Shown: piece by piece, positions 35,271 through 45,389 of the stretch
Numbering within the stretch: the first letter of the stretch is position 1
Layout of the letters: each line of letters begins with the position of its first letter
Assembly: GCF_029633825.1 (NCBI RefSeq)
Contig: NZ_CP090640.1
Span: 2,852,001 to 2,916,000 of the forward strand
Length of the DNA stretch: 64,000 nucleotides
Direction: 5' to 3'
Source: Burkholderia contaminans
Lineage (GTDB): Bacteria; Pseudomonadota; Gammaproteobacteria; Burkholderiales; Burkholderiaceae
Program-made: the position numbers and the translations under genes
Notes under the pieces: model-generated
The model's input: only the letters and a program-made list of their open reading frames with translations
What the model was told of the DNA's origin: nothing
Databases searched by the model: none

Positions 35271-35309
35271 ATTATTCGTTTAGCAATTTGTAATGAACAG
35301 ACGAATAAT
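35271..35309. promoter_or_regulatory. Spaced inverted repeat upstream of the chemoreceptor
   Basis: ATTATTCGT (35271-35279) and ACGAATAAT (35301-35309) are exact reverse complements, 30 bp apart centre to centre (about three helical turns). It lies in an AT-rich patch 121 bp before the start at 35431. It looks like paired half-sites for a regulator. Confidence 0.5.
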
Positions 35310-35430
35310 TCGAAAAAATAACGGAAATACCATCAAGTTGTGCGGTGCATGGTCGTAAATGCGTCAGGTGAAGCAATGCTTCGAAGCGACGGGCCTGTCC
35401 CGTCCATCACGACGCAACACAGGAAGGATG

Positions 35431-37191
35431 ATGGTGTTCAAGAACCTGACGATTCGTGCGCGCATCGGTCTCACGATGGCGTTTCTGGCGGTGCTCCTGG
35501 GTGTGATCGGCGGGCTCGGCTTGTACGGAATGACACGCGCGAACGAGACGACGCGCGAAATTTTCACGAACCAGATGCCGAGCGCGGTCGATGTATCGGT
35601 GGCCGAGATCTTCGCCGCGCGCGAACGCCTCGCGCTTGACCGGGCGGCGCTTCTGGCCGGCACGCCCGATGCTGCGGACGCCGTTGCGCGAAGCCGTGCG
35701 ATGCGTACGCAGTCCGACGCGTGGTGGCAGAAGTACCTCGCGCTGCCGCGCGGCCCGGAGGAAGACCGGCTCGCCCAGGACGTCGCCGCGAAACGGCTGG
35801 CGTTGCAGCGCGCGTGCGACGCGTTCGCGAGCGTTGTCGGAGCGAATCAGGTCGACCAGATCGGCAACGGCGCGAAGCAGCTCCAGGCGAGCTATAGCGA
35901 CCTGTCGACGGCGAGCGAAGCGCTGCGCAACTTCCAGTTCACCGATGCGCAAGCCGGCTTCGACCACGCGGAATCGACGTACGACACGCTGCGCGTGCTG
36001 GCGATCGCCGCGCTGCTGGCCGGCCTTGCCGCCGCGGTCGTGTCGTGGCTGACGCTGAGCCGCGCGATCGGTCGCCCGATCGCCGACGCGCTCGCGCATT
36101 TCGACGCCATTGCCGCCGGCGACCTGCGCCGGCCGATCGTCGTGGATCGCCGTGACGAGATGGGCCAGCTTCTCGAGGGCCTCGGCAAGATGCAGCGCGG
36201 GCTCGTCGAGACGGTGCGCACCGTGCGCGGCGGCAGCGAGTCGATCGCGACCGCGGCGCGCCAGATCGCGGCCGGCAACATCGACCTGTCGTCGCGCACC
36301 GAGGAACAGGCCGCGGCGCTGCAGGAAACCGCATCGAGCATGGAGCAACTGACCGGCACCGTGAAACAGAACGCGGACAATGCACGCCAGGCGAGCTCGC
36401 TGGCCGCGAACGCGTCGGAGATCGCAAACAAGGGCAATATGGTGGTCGGCCAGGTGGTCGGCACGATGGGCGAGATCAACGACAGCTCGGCCAAGATCGC
36501 GGACATCATTGCGATCATCGAAGGAATCGCGTTCCAGACCAACATTCTTGCGCTGAACGCCGCAGTCGAAGCGGCACGGGCGGGCGAGGAAGGCCGCGGT
36601 TTCGCGGTCGTCGCGGGCGAAGTGCGCAGCCTGGCCCAGCGTTCGTCGACCGCGGCCAAGGAGATCAAGGTGCTGATCGACGCGTCGGTGGAGCGGATCC
36701 GGTCGGGCTCCTCGCTGGTCGACGAAGCAGGGCGCACGATGAGCGACGTGATCGGCGCGGTGCAGCGCGTGACCGACATCATGGGCGAAATCGCGGCGGC
36801 GTCCGAGGAACAGAGCGGCGGGATCGACCAGGTGGCGCGCGCGGTCGCGCAGATGGACGAGGTCACGCAGCAGAATGCGGCACTCGTCGAGGAAGCCGCG
36901 GCCGCCGCGCAATCGCTCGACGAACAGGCCGGGCGCCTGCGTGAAACGGCGGCGGTGTTCCAGCTCAATGAAGACACGGCACGCCCGGGTGTCGCGGCTC
37001 CGGTTGCCGTGCGTCACGCGCCGCGTGCGGTCGCTGCAACGGTTGCGGTGCCCGTCCAGGCTGCTGCGCGCGATGATCGCGACGCACCGCCGAAACGTGT
37101 ATCCGCAGCGCCGCCGGCACGCAAGCCCGTTGCTGCTGCTGCGGCGCCCGCGCAAACGGCCGCTACCGCCGACGATTGGGAAACCTTCTGA
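35431..37191 (+). CDS. Methyl-accepting chemotaxis protein
   Basis: 586 residues. Membrane segment 1 at about 10-32, a periplasmic four-helix (Tar-like) ligand domain to about 185, membrane segment 2 at about 188-212, HAMP, then the signalling domain with the conserved hairpin tip [37 protein letters not shown] long Ala/Pro-rich linker ends in DDWETF, a match to the xWxxF tether that recruits CheR and CheB. The ligand is unknown. Start follows AGGAAGG; ATG 35428 is an equal alternative one codon earlier. Confidence 0.94.
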   Translation: MVFKNLTIRARIGLTMAFLAVLLGVIGGLGLYGMTRANETTREIFTNQMPSAVDVSVAEIFAARERLALDRAALLAGTPDAADAVARSRAMRTQSDAWWQKYLALPRGPEEDRLAQDVAAKRLALQRACDAFASVVGANQVDQIGNGAKQLQASYSDLSTASEALRNFQFTDAQAGFDHAESTYDTLRVLAIAALLAGLAAAVVSWLTLSRAIGRPIADALAHFDAIAAGDLRRPIVVDRRDEMGQLLEGLGKMQRGLVETVRTVRGGSESIATAARQIAAGNIDLSSRTEEQAAALQETASSMEQLTGTVKQNADNARQASSLAANASEIANKGNMVVGQVVGTMGEINDSSAKIADIIAIIEGIAFQTNILALNAAVEAARAGEEGRGFAVVAGEVRSLAQRSSTAAKEIKVLIDASVERIRSGSSLVDEAGRTMSDVIGAVQRVTDIMGEIAAASEEQSGGIDQVARAVAQMDEVTQQNAALVEEAAAAAQSLDEQAGRLRETAAVFQLNEDTARPGVAAPVAVRHAPRAVAATVAVPVQAAARDDRDAPPKRVSAAPPARKPVAAAAAPAQTAATADDWETF

Positions 37192-37229
37192 TTCGCGCGC
37201 GCAGCGCATCTATCCCCATTTGGTGACGT

Positions 37230-37261
37230 ACGACGCCCGCGACATGCGGGCGTCGTCGTTT
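37230..37261 (+). terminator. Probable terminator after the chemoreceptor
   Basis: ACGACGCCCGC (37230-37240) pairs perfectly with GCGGGCGTCGT (37246-37256), then CGTTTC. The stem is strong but the T-run is short. Confidence 0.55.
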
Positions 37262-37742
37262 CTGCCTTGGGACATTGTGACAGGCGACGTGCGTGAATGA
37301 CGATCGCGCCGCGTCGCGTGCATCGCGTGACCGGCATCGACGGGTGGGTGCACAGGGGCAGGTGAGGTTCCCGCATCCGTCGTACGGGTATTTCCGTAAG
37401 GGCACTGCGAAAAAAATTTGTAACGGTGCGCACAACGTGTCGTCGAAAACGACCGCTCGAACGTATAGGGATGAAGGGGAGAAGTGACGACGTCGGTTGT
37501 GTCCAACACACAAGACGTTCCGTTGTTCGACGAGACGCGGCGGATGCAGTTTCTGCGACTCGGGACGACGATTGTAAAACGACGAAATGTGTTGTCCAAG
37601 CGGTGTTGTCGAGAATGACGAACTTCATACGAAGAGTTCGTGAAAAAAAATAAGAAAGGGTTTAGGATGAATTCGAACGCGCTTGCTTCTGCGCAGTCGT
37701 ACGAAGGCAGGCACGTCTTCAGACTCAGGCGAGGGAGGTAGC
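37262..37742. other. Long upstream region of prkA
   Basis: About 480 bp without a supported gene, becoming AT-rich towards 37640. It includes small dyads (TTGTGT-CCA-ACACA around 37495-37510; ACGAACT/AGTTCGT at 37618-37641). prkA operons in other bacteria use alternative sigma factors; I looked for a sigma54-type GG-N10-GC element and found none that is convincing. Confidence 0.5.
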
Positions 37743-39665
37743 ATGGATATTTACAGCAGCTTCGCGAACCGCTTCGAAAAAACGCGAGAGGAAGAGCTCT
37801 CGCTGGAGGAGTATCTCGCGCTCTGCAAGAACGATCCATCCGCGTACGCGACGGCTGGTGAACGCATGCTGGAAGCAATCGGGGAACCTGAACACATCGA
37901 TACCCGCAACGACCCGCGCCTGTCGCGGATCTTTGCGAACAAGGTCATCAAGGTCTATCCCGCATTCCGTGAGTTCTACGGAATGGAGGAGGTGATCGAG
38001 CAGGTGGTCGCCTACTTCCGACACGCTGCGCAAGGGCTCGAAGAGAAGAAGCAGATCCTCTATCTGCTTGGCCCGGTGGGCGGCGGCAAGTCCTCGATCG
38101 CCGAGCGTCTGAAGCAACTGATGGAGCGCGTGCCGTTCTATTCGCTGAAGGGTTCGCCCGTCAACGAATCGCCGCTCGGTCTGTTCGACTACGACGAAGA
38201 CGGTCCGATCCTCGAGGAACAGTACGGCATTCCGCGCCGCTACCTGAAGAACATCCTGAGTCCGTGGGCCGTCAAGCGGCTGCACGAATACAACGGCGAT
38301 ATCCGCCAGTTCCGCGTGGTGCGGCGCTATCCGTCGATCCTGCGGCAGGTCGGCATCGCGAAGACGGAGCCGGGTGACGAGAACAACCAGGACATCTCGT
38401 CGCTGGTCGGCAAGGTCGACATCCGCAAGCTCGAACAGTACGCGCAGGACGACGCCGATGCGTACAGCTACTCGGGTGGCCTGTGCCTGGCGAACCAGGG
38501 GCTGCTCGAGTTCGTCGAAATGTTCAAGGCGCCGATCAAGGTGTTGCACCCGCTGCTCACCGCCACGCAGGAAGGCAACTTCAAGGGCACCGAGGGCTTC
38601 GGCGCGATTCCGTTCGACGGGATCATCCTCGCGCACTCGAACGAGTCGGAGTGGAAGGCGTTCCGCAACAACCGCAACAACGAGGCACTGCTCGACCGGA
38701 TCTTCGTCGTGAAGGTGCCTTACTGCCTGCGCGTATCGGAAGAGACCAAGATCTACGAGAAGCTGATCCGCAACTCGTCGCTGGCCGAGGCCGTCTGCGC
38801 TCCGGGCACGCTGAAGATGATGTCGCAGTTCTCGGTGCTGTCGCGCCTGCACGAGCCGGAGAATTCGAGCCTGTTCTCGAAGATGCAGGTGTATGACGGC
38901 GAGAACCTCAAGGACACCGATCCGAAGGCGAAGTCGTACCAGGAATACCGCGACTACGCGGGCGTGGACGAAGGGATGACGGGCGTGTCGACACGCTTCG
39001 CGTTCAAGATCCTGTCGCGCGTGTTCAACTTCGATTCGAGCGAGGTCGCGGCGAACCCCGTGCACCTGATGTACGTGCTCGAACAGCAGATCGAACGCGA
39101 GCAGTTCCCGCCGGAAACCGAGCAGAAGTACCTGTCCTTCGTGAAGGACGTGCTCGCGTCTCGCTACGCGGAATTCATCGGCAAGGAGATCCAGACGGCC
39201 TACCTCGAATCGTATTCGGAGTACGGCCAGAACATCTTCGACCGCTACGTCACGTATGCGGACTTCTGGATCCAGGATCAGGAATTCCGCGATCACGACA
39301 CGGGCGAGAGCTTCGACCGCGCCGCGCTGAACGCGGAGCTGGAGAAGATCGAGAAGCCGGCCGGCATCAGTAATCCGAAGGATTATCGCAACGAGATCGT
39401 GAACTTCGTGTTGCGTGCACGGGCGGCGAATGCCGGCAAGAACCCTGTGTGGACGAGCTACGAGAAGTTGCGCGTCGTGATCGAGAAGAAGATGTTCTCG
39501 AACACCGAGGAACTGTTGCCGGTGATTTCGTTCAACGCCAAGGGTTCGGCGGAGGAGCAGCGCAAGCATGAGGACTTTGTGAACCGGATGGTCGCGAAGG
39601 GCTATACGCCGAAGCAGGTGAGGCTGCTTTGCGACTGGTACCTGCGCGTGCGCAAGTCGTCATGA
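37743..39665 (+). CDS. prkA: PrkA/YeaG serine protein kinase
   Basis: 640 residues. N-terminal AAA-like part with P-loop GPVGGGKSS (110-118) and AHSNESEW, C-terminal PrkA kinase domain. Full family length. In enterobacteria YeaG and YeaH work together in nitrogen-starvation and sustained-stress adaptation. The ATG at 37743 follows GAGGGAGGT. It heads the prkA-yeaH-spoVR set, a gene order kept across many proteobacteria. Confidence 0.96.
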   Translation: MDIYSSFANRFEKTREEELSLEEYLALCKNDPSAYATAGERMLEAIGEPEHIDTRNDPRLSRIFANKVIKVYPAFREFYGMEEVIEQVVAYFRHAAQGLEEKKQILYLLGPVGGGKSSIAERLKQLMERVPFYSLKGSPVNESPLGLFDYDEDGPILEEQYGIPRRYLKNILSPWAVKRLHEYNGDIRQFRVVRRYPSILRQVGIAKTEPGDENNQDISSLVGKVDIRKLEQYAQDDADAYSYSGGLCLANQGLLEFVEMFKAPIKVLHPLLTATQEGNFKGTEGFGAIPFDGIILAHSNESEWKAFRNNRNNEALLDRIFVVKVPYCLRVSEETKIYEKLIRNSSLAEAVCAPGTLKMMSQFSVLSRLHEPENSSLFSKMQVYDGENLKDTDPKAKSYQEYRDYAGVDEGMTGVSTRFAFKILSRVFNFDSSEVAANPVHLMYVLEQQIEREQFPPETEQKYLSFVKDVLASRYAEFIGKEIQTAYLESYSEYGQNIFDRYVTYADFWIQDQEFRDHDTGESFDRAALNAELEKIEKPAGISNPKDYRNEIVNFVLRARAANAGKNPVWTSYEKLRVVIEKKMFSNTEELLPVISFNAKGSAEEQRKHEDFVNRMVAKGYTPKQVRLLCDWYLRVRKSS

Positions 39666-39790
39666 CGCGCGCGGTACCGCGCCCGTACGGCGTCGCCGTA
39701 CGGGTGTTTTCAGAGACGCCGCCCGCATGACGGGAGACGGCATGTGCGGCGAGCGTCCCGGCATATCGATTTTCGAGCGGGAGACCGGGA

Positions 39791-41059
39791 GTGCTTCATC
39801 AAATCATCGACCGCAGGCTGGCCGGCAAGAACAAGAGTATCGCCAACCGCGAACGCTTTCTGCGTCGCGTCAAGAACTACATTCGTCGTGCCGTGTCCGA
39901 TGCGGTGCGCGACCGTAGCATCAAGGATATCCAGAGCACGCAAAGCATCACGATTCCGCGCAAGGACATCGCGGAGCCGAATTTTCGGCACGCCCCTGGC
40001 GGACGTCGTGAATACGTGCACCCCGGCAACGAGGACTACGTGCGCGGCGACAAGATCCCGCGCCCGCAGGGCGGCTCGGGCGGCGGGGGCAGTCAGGCGA
40101 GCAACGAGGGCGAAGGGCAGGACGACTTCGTGTTCGAGTTGTCGCGTGACGAGTTCATGCAGTATTTCTTCGACGATCTCGAACTCCCGCGCCTCGTGAA
40201 GACGCACCTGCTGACGGTGCCGAGCTGGAAGAACGTGCGCGCGGGCTGGTCGGCGGAAGGCACGCCGAACAACATCGACGTCGTGCGTTCGCTGCGCAGC
40301 GCGCTCGGGCGTCGCATCGCGCTCGGCTCGCCGCTCGTCAACGAGCTGCGCGAACTCGAGGCGCAGCTCGAGGCGATGAAGAGCGATCCGGAAGATCGGC
40401 GCGCGGAGATCGCGGTGCTCGAGGCCGAGATCCATCACCTGAAGGGGCGCATCTGGCGGATTCCGTTCATCGATCCTTTCGACTTGCGCTACATCAACCG
40501 CGTGAAGCAGCCGCAACCGTCGAGCCAGGCCGTGATGTTCTGCCTGATGGACGTGTCGGGCTCGATGGACGAGCAGCGCAAGGATCTGTCGAAGCGCTTC
40601 TTCATCCTGCTTTACCTGTTCCTCAAGCGGAACTACGAGCGCATCGAGGTCGTGTTCATCCGTCACCACACGCGCGCCGAGGAAGTCGACGAAGATACCT
40701 TCTTCCATTCGACCGAGAGCGGCGGCACGGTGGTGTCGAGCGCGCTCGAGCTGATGCGCAAGGTGATGAACGAGCGCTACTCGCCGACCGAGTGGAACAT
40801 CTACGGCGCGCAGGCGTCCGACGGCGACAACTGGACCGACGATTCGCCCAAGTGTCGCAAAATCCTGGAAGAGGATATCCTCACGAAGACGCGTTACTTC
40901 GCGTATATCCAGGTCGCGCCGGAAGAGCAGAACCTGTGGCTGGAATACGCGCAACTGGCCTTGTCGCAGCCGCATCTCGCGATGAAAAAAGTGGAATCGG
41001 CTGCGGACATCTACCCGGTGTTTCGCGAATTGTTCGAAAAGCAGGTGGAAATGTCATGA
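39791..41059 (+). CDS. yeaH: UPF0229 protein YeaH (VWA domain)
   Basis: 422 residues starting at GTG 39791 (after GACCGGGA), giving the family N-terminus MLHQIIDRRLAGKNKSIANR. A Gly-rich linker (GGSGGGGSQ) lies around residue 95. The von Willebrand A domain has the MIDAS-like MDVSGSM. It is the partner of PrkA. The stop overlaps the next gene's start (ATGA at 41056). Confidence 0.94.
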   Translation: MLHQIIDRRLAGKNKSIANRERFLRRVKNYIRRAVSDAVRDRSIKDIQSTQSITIPRKDIAEPNFRHAPGGRREYVHPGNEDYVRGDKIPRPQGGSGGGGSQASNEGEGQDDFVFELSRDEFMQYFFDDLELPRLVKTHLLTVPSWKNVRAGWSAEGTPNNIDVVRSLRSALGRRIALGSPLVNELRELEAQLEAMKSDPEDRRAEIAVLEAEIHHLKGRIWRIPFIDPFDLRYINRVKQPQPSSQAVMFCLMDVSGSMDEQRKDLSKRFFILLYLFLKRNYERIEVVFIRHHTRAEEVDEDTFFHSTESGGTVVSSALELMRKVMNERYSPTEWNIYGAQASDGDNWTDDSPKCRKILEEDILTKTRYFAYIQVAPEEQNLWLEYAQLALSQPHLAMKKVESAADIYPVFRELFEKQVEMS

Positions 41060-42735
41060 CGACCCGCCATCTGCACAACGAGTCGCGCGGCTATGCGCCG
41101 CGCCCTTCCGGCGACGACACGGCCGGCCCTGCCGCATCGCAGCAACGCGGGCAGGCCGAACCACCGCCGCCGGCCGCCGACTTGCCCGGCTCCGGGCAAA
41201 AGGAAGCGCGTATGAACGTTGCCGAACGCAAGCCGCTGCCGTGCCCGTCCGACTGGACGTTCGAACTGCTCGAGGAATACGACACGCACATCTCGCAGGT
41301 CGCCGAACAATACGAGCTCGACATCTATCCGATCCAGCTCGAACTGATCAGCGCCGAACAGATGATGGACGCGTATGCGTCGGTCGGGATGCCCGTCAAC
41401 TACCGTCACTGGTCGTTCGGCAAGCATTTCCTGTCAACCGAGAAGAGCTACCGTCGCGGCCAGATGGGGCTCGCGTACGAAATCGTCATCAACTCGAACC
41501 CGTGCATCGCGTACCTGATGGAAGAGAACACGATGACGATGCAGGCGCTCGTCATCGCGCACGCGGCGTACGGGCACAACTCGTTCTTCAAGGGCAACTA
41601 CCTGTTCCGGCTGTGGACCGACGCGCACGCGATCATCGACTATCTCGTGTACGCGAAGAACTACGTCGCGGAATGCGAGGAGCGCTACGGCCTCGATCGC
41701 GTCGAGGAACTGCTCGATTCGTGCCATGCGCTGATGAATTACGGCGTCGACCGCTACAAGCGGCCGCAGAAGCCTTCGCTGTCGAAAGAAGCCGCGCTGC
41801 GGCGCGAACGCGAGGCGTACCTGCAGTCGCAGGTGAATGAATTGTGGCGCACGCTGCCGGGCAAGAAACCCGAGCTGATGGAAGAACAGGAAGACCGCTA
41901 TCCGCCCGAGCCGCAGGAGAACCTGCTGTATTTCGCGGAGAAGAATGCGCCGCTGCTCGAACCGTGGGAGCGGGAAGTGATCCGCATCGTGCGCAAGATC
42001 GGCCAGTACTTCTACCCGCAGCGGCAGACGCAGGTGATGAACGAAGGCTGGGCGACGTTCTGGCACTACACGCTGCTGAACACGCTGTACAACCAGGGGA
42101 AGCTGGAAGACAGCTTCATGATGGAGTTCCTGCACTCGCACAGCAACGTGGTCTACCAGCCGCCCGTCACGAAGCCGTACTACAGCGGGATCAACCCGTA
42201 TGCGCTCGGCTTCTCGATGATGAGCGACATCCGGCGGATCTGCGAAGCGCCGACGGAAGAAGACTACAAGTGGTTTCCGGAGATCGCGGGCACCCCGTGG
42301 CTGCCGGCGATGCACTATGCGATGCGCAACTTCAAGGACGAGAGCTTCATCGCGCAGTATCTGTCGCCGACCCTGATCCGCGACATGCGGCTCTTCTCGG
42401 TGCTCGACGACGACATGCGCGATTCGCTCGAGGTGTCGGCGATCCACGACGATTCGGGCTACCAGTACGTGCGGCAGGCGCTGTCGCGGCAGTACGACAT
42501 CCATCACCGCGAGCCGAACATCCAGGTGTGGGCGGTGAACACGCGCGGCGACCGCAGCCTCACGCTGCGCCACTTCATGACCGACAACCGCCATCTGTCG
42601 AACGACAGCGACGAGGTGCTCAAGCACATGGCGCGGCTCTGGCAGTTCGATGTTTTCCTGGAAAGCGTCGACGAGGCCGGTACCGTGCGCAAGCGCTACG
42701 AGTGCCGCTATGTGCCGCCGGAGGTGCGGATCTGA
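41056..42735 (+). CDS. SpoVR family protein (YcgB)
   Basis: 559 residues from the overlapping ATG at 41056, whose first 52 residues are low complexity (Gln/Pro/Ala rich). An internal ATG at 41212 has a better Shine-Dalgarno (AGGAAG) and would give 507 residues, close to the usual family length. The conserved core begins PSDWTFELLEEYDTHISQVAEQY and includes NEGWATFWHY and HAAYGHNSFFKGNYLF, rich in His and Glu. SpoVR/YcgB function is not well defined. Third gene of the stress operon. Confidence 0.93.
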   Translation: MTTRHLHNESRGYAPRPSGDDTAGPAASQQRGQAEPPPPAADLPGSGQKEARMNVAERKPLPCPSDWTFELLEEYDTHISQVAEQYELDIYPIQLELISAEQMMDAYASVGMPVNYRHWSFGKHFLSTEKSYRRGQMGLAYEIVINSNPCIAYLMEENTMTMQALVIAHAAYGHNSFFKGNYLFRLWTDAHAIIDYLVYAKNYVAECEERYGLDRVEELLDSCHALMNYGVDRYKRPQKPSLSKEAALRREREAYLQSQVNELWRTLPGKKPELMEEQEDRYPPEPQENLLYFAEKNAPLLEPWEREVIRIVRKIGQYFYPQRQTQVMNEGWATFWHYTLLNTLYNQGKLEDSFMMEFLHSHSNVVYQPPVTKPYYSGINPYALGFSMMSDIRRICEAPTEEDYKWFPEIAGTPWLPAMHYAMRNFKDESFIAQYLSPTLIRDMRLFSVLDDDMRDSLEVSAIHDDSGYQYVRQALSRQYDIHHREPNIQVWAVNTRGDRSLTLRHFMTDNRHLSNDSDEVLKHMARLWQFDVFLESVDEAGTVRKRYECRYVPPEVRI

Positions 42736-42762
42736 ACATCGGCAACGGAGAGTTTGCACCGG

Positions 42763-42787
42763 ACGCCAGCCCGCGGGCTGGCGTTTT
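42763..42787 (+). terminator. Terminator of the prkA-yeaH-spoVR operon
   Basis: ACGCCAGCC pairs with GGCTGGCGT around a CGCG tetraloop (42763-42784), followed by TTTC. It lies 28 bp after the spoVR stop. Confidence 0.75.
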
Positions 42788-42967
42788 CATATGGCGAGCG
42801 CGTGGCGGGAGAAAAATTTTCTACATCCGGACGAACCCGGAGAGCCCGTTACTTTACATTTCGCTAAAATCCCGTAGCGCCGTGCCCCGGAACCGGTGCC
42901 ACGCGCGACCGCACGCGGCGGCCTCCGCCGTCTCGCCCAGAAAGCACTAAAAGGAACTGACCCATCC

Positions 42968-44272
42968 ATGGACGTCCAGAGCGACCAAGCTGCGCTGTCC
43001 GCGCATGACACCCGGCGGCGCGTGTTCGCCATCGTCGGCGCCTCGTCGGGCAACCTCGTCGAGTGGTTCGACTTCTACATCTACTCGTTCTGCGCGCTGT
43101 ACTTTGCGCCGGCATTCTTTCCGAGCGGCAACACGACGACGCAGCTGCTGAACACGGCAGGCGTATTCGCGGCCGGCTTCCTGATGCGTCCGATCGGCGG
43201 CTGGCTGTTCGGCCGCATCGCCGACCGCCACGGCCGTCGCAACGCGATGATGATCTCGGTGCTGATGATGTGCGGCGGCTCGCTCGTGATCGCGGTGCTG
43301 CCGACCTATGCGCAGATCGGCGCGCTCGCGCCGGCGCTGCTGCTGGTCGCGCGGCTGTTCCAGGGGCTGTCGGTGGGCGGCGAATACGGGACGAGCGCGA
43401 CCTACATGAGCGAGGTGGCGCTGAAGGGCCGCCGCGGCTTCTTCGCGTCGTTCCAGTACGTGACGCTGATCGGCGGCCAGCTGTGCGCGCTGCTCGTGCT
43501 CGTGATCCTGCAGCAGACGCTGTCGGCCGACGAACTGAAGGCGTGGGGCTGGCGCATCCCGTTCGTGGTCGGCGCGGCGGCCGCGCTGATCTCGCTGTAC
43601 CTGCGCAAGTCGCTCGACGAGACGTCGACGTCCGAATCGCGCGACAAGAAAAACGCGGGCACGATTCGCGGCGTGTGGCAGCACAAGGGCGCGTTCTTCA
43701 CGGTGGTCGGCTTCACGGCCGGCGGCTCGCTGATCTTCTACACGTTCACGACGTACATGCAGAAGTACCTCGTGAACACGGCCGGCATGCATGCGAAGAC
43801 GGCCAGCAACGTGATGACCGTCGCGCTGCTCGTCTACATGCTGATGCAGCCGGTATTCGGCGCGCTGTCCGACAAGATCGGCCGCCGCACGTCGATGATC
43901 CTGTTCGGTTCGTTCGCGGTGATCGGCACGGTGCCGCTGATGCATGCACTGAAGGACGTGACGAGCCCGGTGGCCGCATTCGTGCTGATCACCGTTGCGC
44001 TCGCGATCGTCAGCTTCTACACGTCGATCAGCGGCCTGATCAAGGCCGAGATGTTCCCGCCGGAAGTGCGCGCGATGGGCGTCGGCTTGTCGTACGCGGT
44101 CGCGAATGCGATCTTCGGCGGTTCCGCCGAGTACGTCGCGCTGTGGTTCAAGTCGATCGGCAGCGAGGAAACCTTCTATTGGTACGTGACCGTGCTGTGC
44201 GCCATCTCGCTGCTCGTGTCGTGGCGGATGCGCGATCCGAGCAAGGAAGGGTATCTGCGTCACGAGCCGTGA
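42968..44272 (+). CDS. MFS transporter, alpha-ketoglutarate permease-like
   Basis: 434 residues, 12 membrane segments. [40 protein letters not shown] and [42 protein letters not shown] are the KgtP signatures; the family imports 2-oxoglutarate or related dicarboxylates with protons. The ATG at 42968 follows AAGGA. It is monocistronic, bounded by terminators on both sides. Confidence 0.9.
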   Translation: MDVQSDQAALSAHDTRRRVFAIVGASSGNLVEWFDFYIYSFCALYFAPAFFPSGNTTTQLLNTAGVFAAGFLMRPIGGWLFGRIADRHGRRNAMMISVLMMCGGSLVIAVLPTYAQIGALAPALLLVARLFQGLSVGGEYGTSATYMSEVALKGRRGFFASFQYVTLIGGQLCALLVLVILQQTLSADELKAWGWRIPFVVGAAAALISLYLRKSLDETSTSESRDKKNAGTIRGVWQHKGAFFTVVGFTAGGSLIFYTFTTYMQKYLVNTAGMHAKTASNVMTVALLVYMLMQPVFGALSDKIGRRTSMILFGSFAVIGTVPLMHALKDVTSPVAAFVLITVALAIVSFYTSISGLIKAEMFPPEVRAMGVGLSYAVANAIFGGSAEYVALWFKSIGSEETFYWYVTVLCAISLLVSWRMRDPSKEGYLRHEP

Positions 44273-44315
44273 TCGGCTGCGCAGTGTGCGCGTTGAGCGC
44301 ATTTGCCTCATGACG

Positions 44316-44347
44316 AACGTCCCGCCAGCTGGCGGGACGTTTTTTTT
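44316..44347 (+). terminator. Intrinsic terminator of the MFS gene
   Basis: AACGTCCCGCCAG and CTGGCGGGACGTT (44316-44341) form a perfect 13-bp inverted repeat that runs into a T-run to 44347. Confidence 0.9.
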
Positions 44348-44358
44348 GCGGCGTGCGA

Positions 44359-45288
44359 TTACGCGGGCGGAGCCGGTGCGTGGGCGGGCGCTGGCTCGGA
44401 CGCGCTCGACAGGCTGCCTTGCTCGACCAGCCATTCGAACATCCGCTCGACGATCGGCGAGCGCGACGGGCCCTCCATGCGCGACAGCCACCATGTGGTG
44501 CCGGGCAGGCGCGGGTAGCCCTCGAGCACGGTCAGCGTGCGCTGGTCGATACCTGCCTGCGCGACGAGGCGCGGCAGGCACGCGATGCCGCGGCCACGCA
44601 GCACGGCGTCCAGCACGAGCCGCTGGTCGTCGTAGATCGCATGCATCCGGAAGGCCGACAGCCGCTCGCGAAACACCGTCGCCAGCCGCTCGTCGGTCAG
44701 GCTGGCTTCGAGACAGATGACGCCCGCATGCCGCGGGTGCTCGTCGCGCGGCACGCGTTCGAGTTGTTCCGCCAGCGGCGTCGCGCATACCGTCACCCAT
44801 TCGTCCCGCATGAACGGGATATCCAGCAGGCCGGGCTGCAGCATTGGCCGCGTGCCGATCGTCATGTCGACGTCGATCTCGTCGACGTAGCGTGCGGTTT
44901 CGTCGGTCGACAGCAGCGGGCACAGATCGGGCAGGACCTGCTGCAACGGCTCGAGGCGCGGCTGCAGCCAGCCGTGCAGCAATGGCGCGGGACACACCAG
45001 CACGACCAGCCCCGGGTTCAGGTAGGTCGCGATGCGGTCGAGGCCGCCTCGCAACGTGTCCATCGCGCGCTGCACGCTGCGCTGCAGGACCTCGCCGGCG
45101 ATGGTCAGTTCGACGCCGCGACCGCGCCGGCGGAACAGCGGCTGCCCGAGTTGCGCTTCGAGCTGCTGGATCTGATGGCTGATTGCCGATTGCGACAGGT
45201 GCAGCTCGTCGGCCGCGCGCGAGAAATTACCCAATCGGGCCGCGGCTTCAAAGCCGGTCAGCAGTTTCAGGGACGGAACGCGTTGCAT
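44359..45288 (-). CDS. LysR-family regulator (GcvA-like) of the agmatine island
   Basis: 309 residues from the ATG at 45288: MQRVPSLKLLTGFEAAARLGNFSRAADELHLSQSAISHQIQQLEAQLG is a GcvA-type helix-turn-helix. The C-terminus ends in a Pro/Ala tail. A TTG at 45321 would add 11 residues; neither start has a strong ribosome site. It is divergent from aguA, which together with the downstream genes is its probable target. Effector unknown, agmatine or carbamoylputrescine being likely. Confidence 0.9.
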   Translation of the reverse strand: MQRVPSLKLLTGFEAAARLGNFSRAADELHLSQSAISHQIQQLEAQLGQPLFRRRGRGVELTIAGEVLQRSVQRAMDTLRGGLDRIATYLNPGLVVLVCPAPLLHGWLQPRLEPLQQVLPDLCPLLSTDETARYVDEIDVDMTIGTRPMLQPGLLDIPFMRDEWVTVCATPLAEQLERVPRDEHPRHAGVICLEASLTDERLATVFRERLSAFRMHAIYDDQRLVLDAVLRGRGIACLPRLVAQAGIDQRTLTVLEGYPRLPGTTWWLSRMEGPSRSPIVERMFEWLVEQGSLSSASEPAPAHAPAPPA

Positions 45289-45323
45289 CGAGGTATGAAG
45301 TGAATTGATTGATTCGGCCAAGA

Positions 45324-45335
45324 AATATCAATATT
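45324..45335. promoter_or_regulatory. Candidate LysR site between the divergent genes
   Basis: AATAT-CA-ATATT dyad in the AT-rich divergent gap, 55 bp before aguA. Weak evidence beyond position and symmetry. Confidence 0.35.
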
Positions 45336-45389
45336 CATCAAGTTTAACCTGACGCACAATCGGCCATCAATCACAACGGAGACGGAACG

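Noticed and set aside
37262..37742. sigma54 promoter for the prkA operon
   Set aside because: No GG-N10-GC element with good flanks was found.
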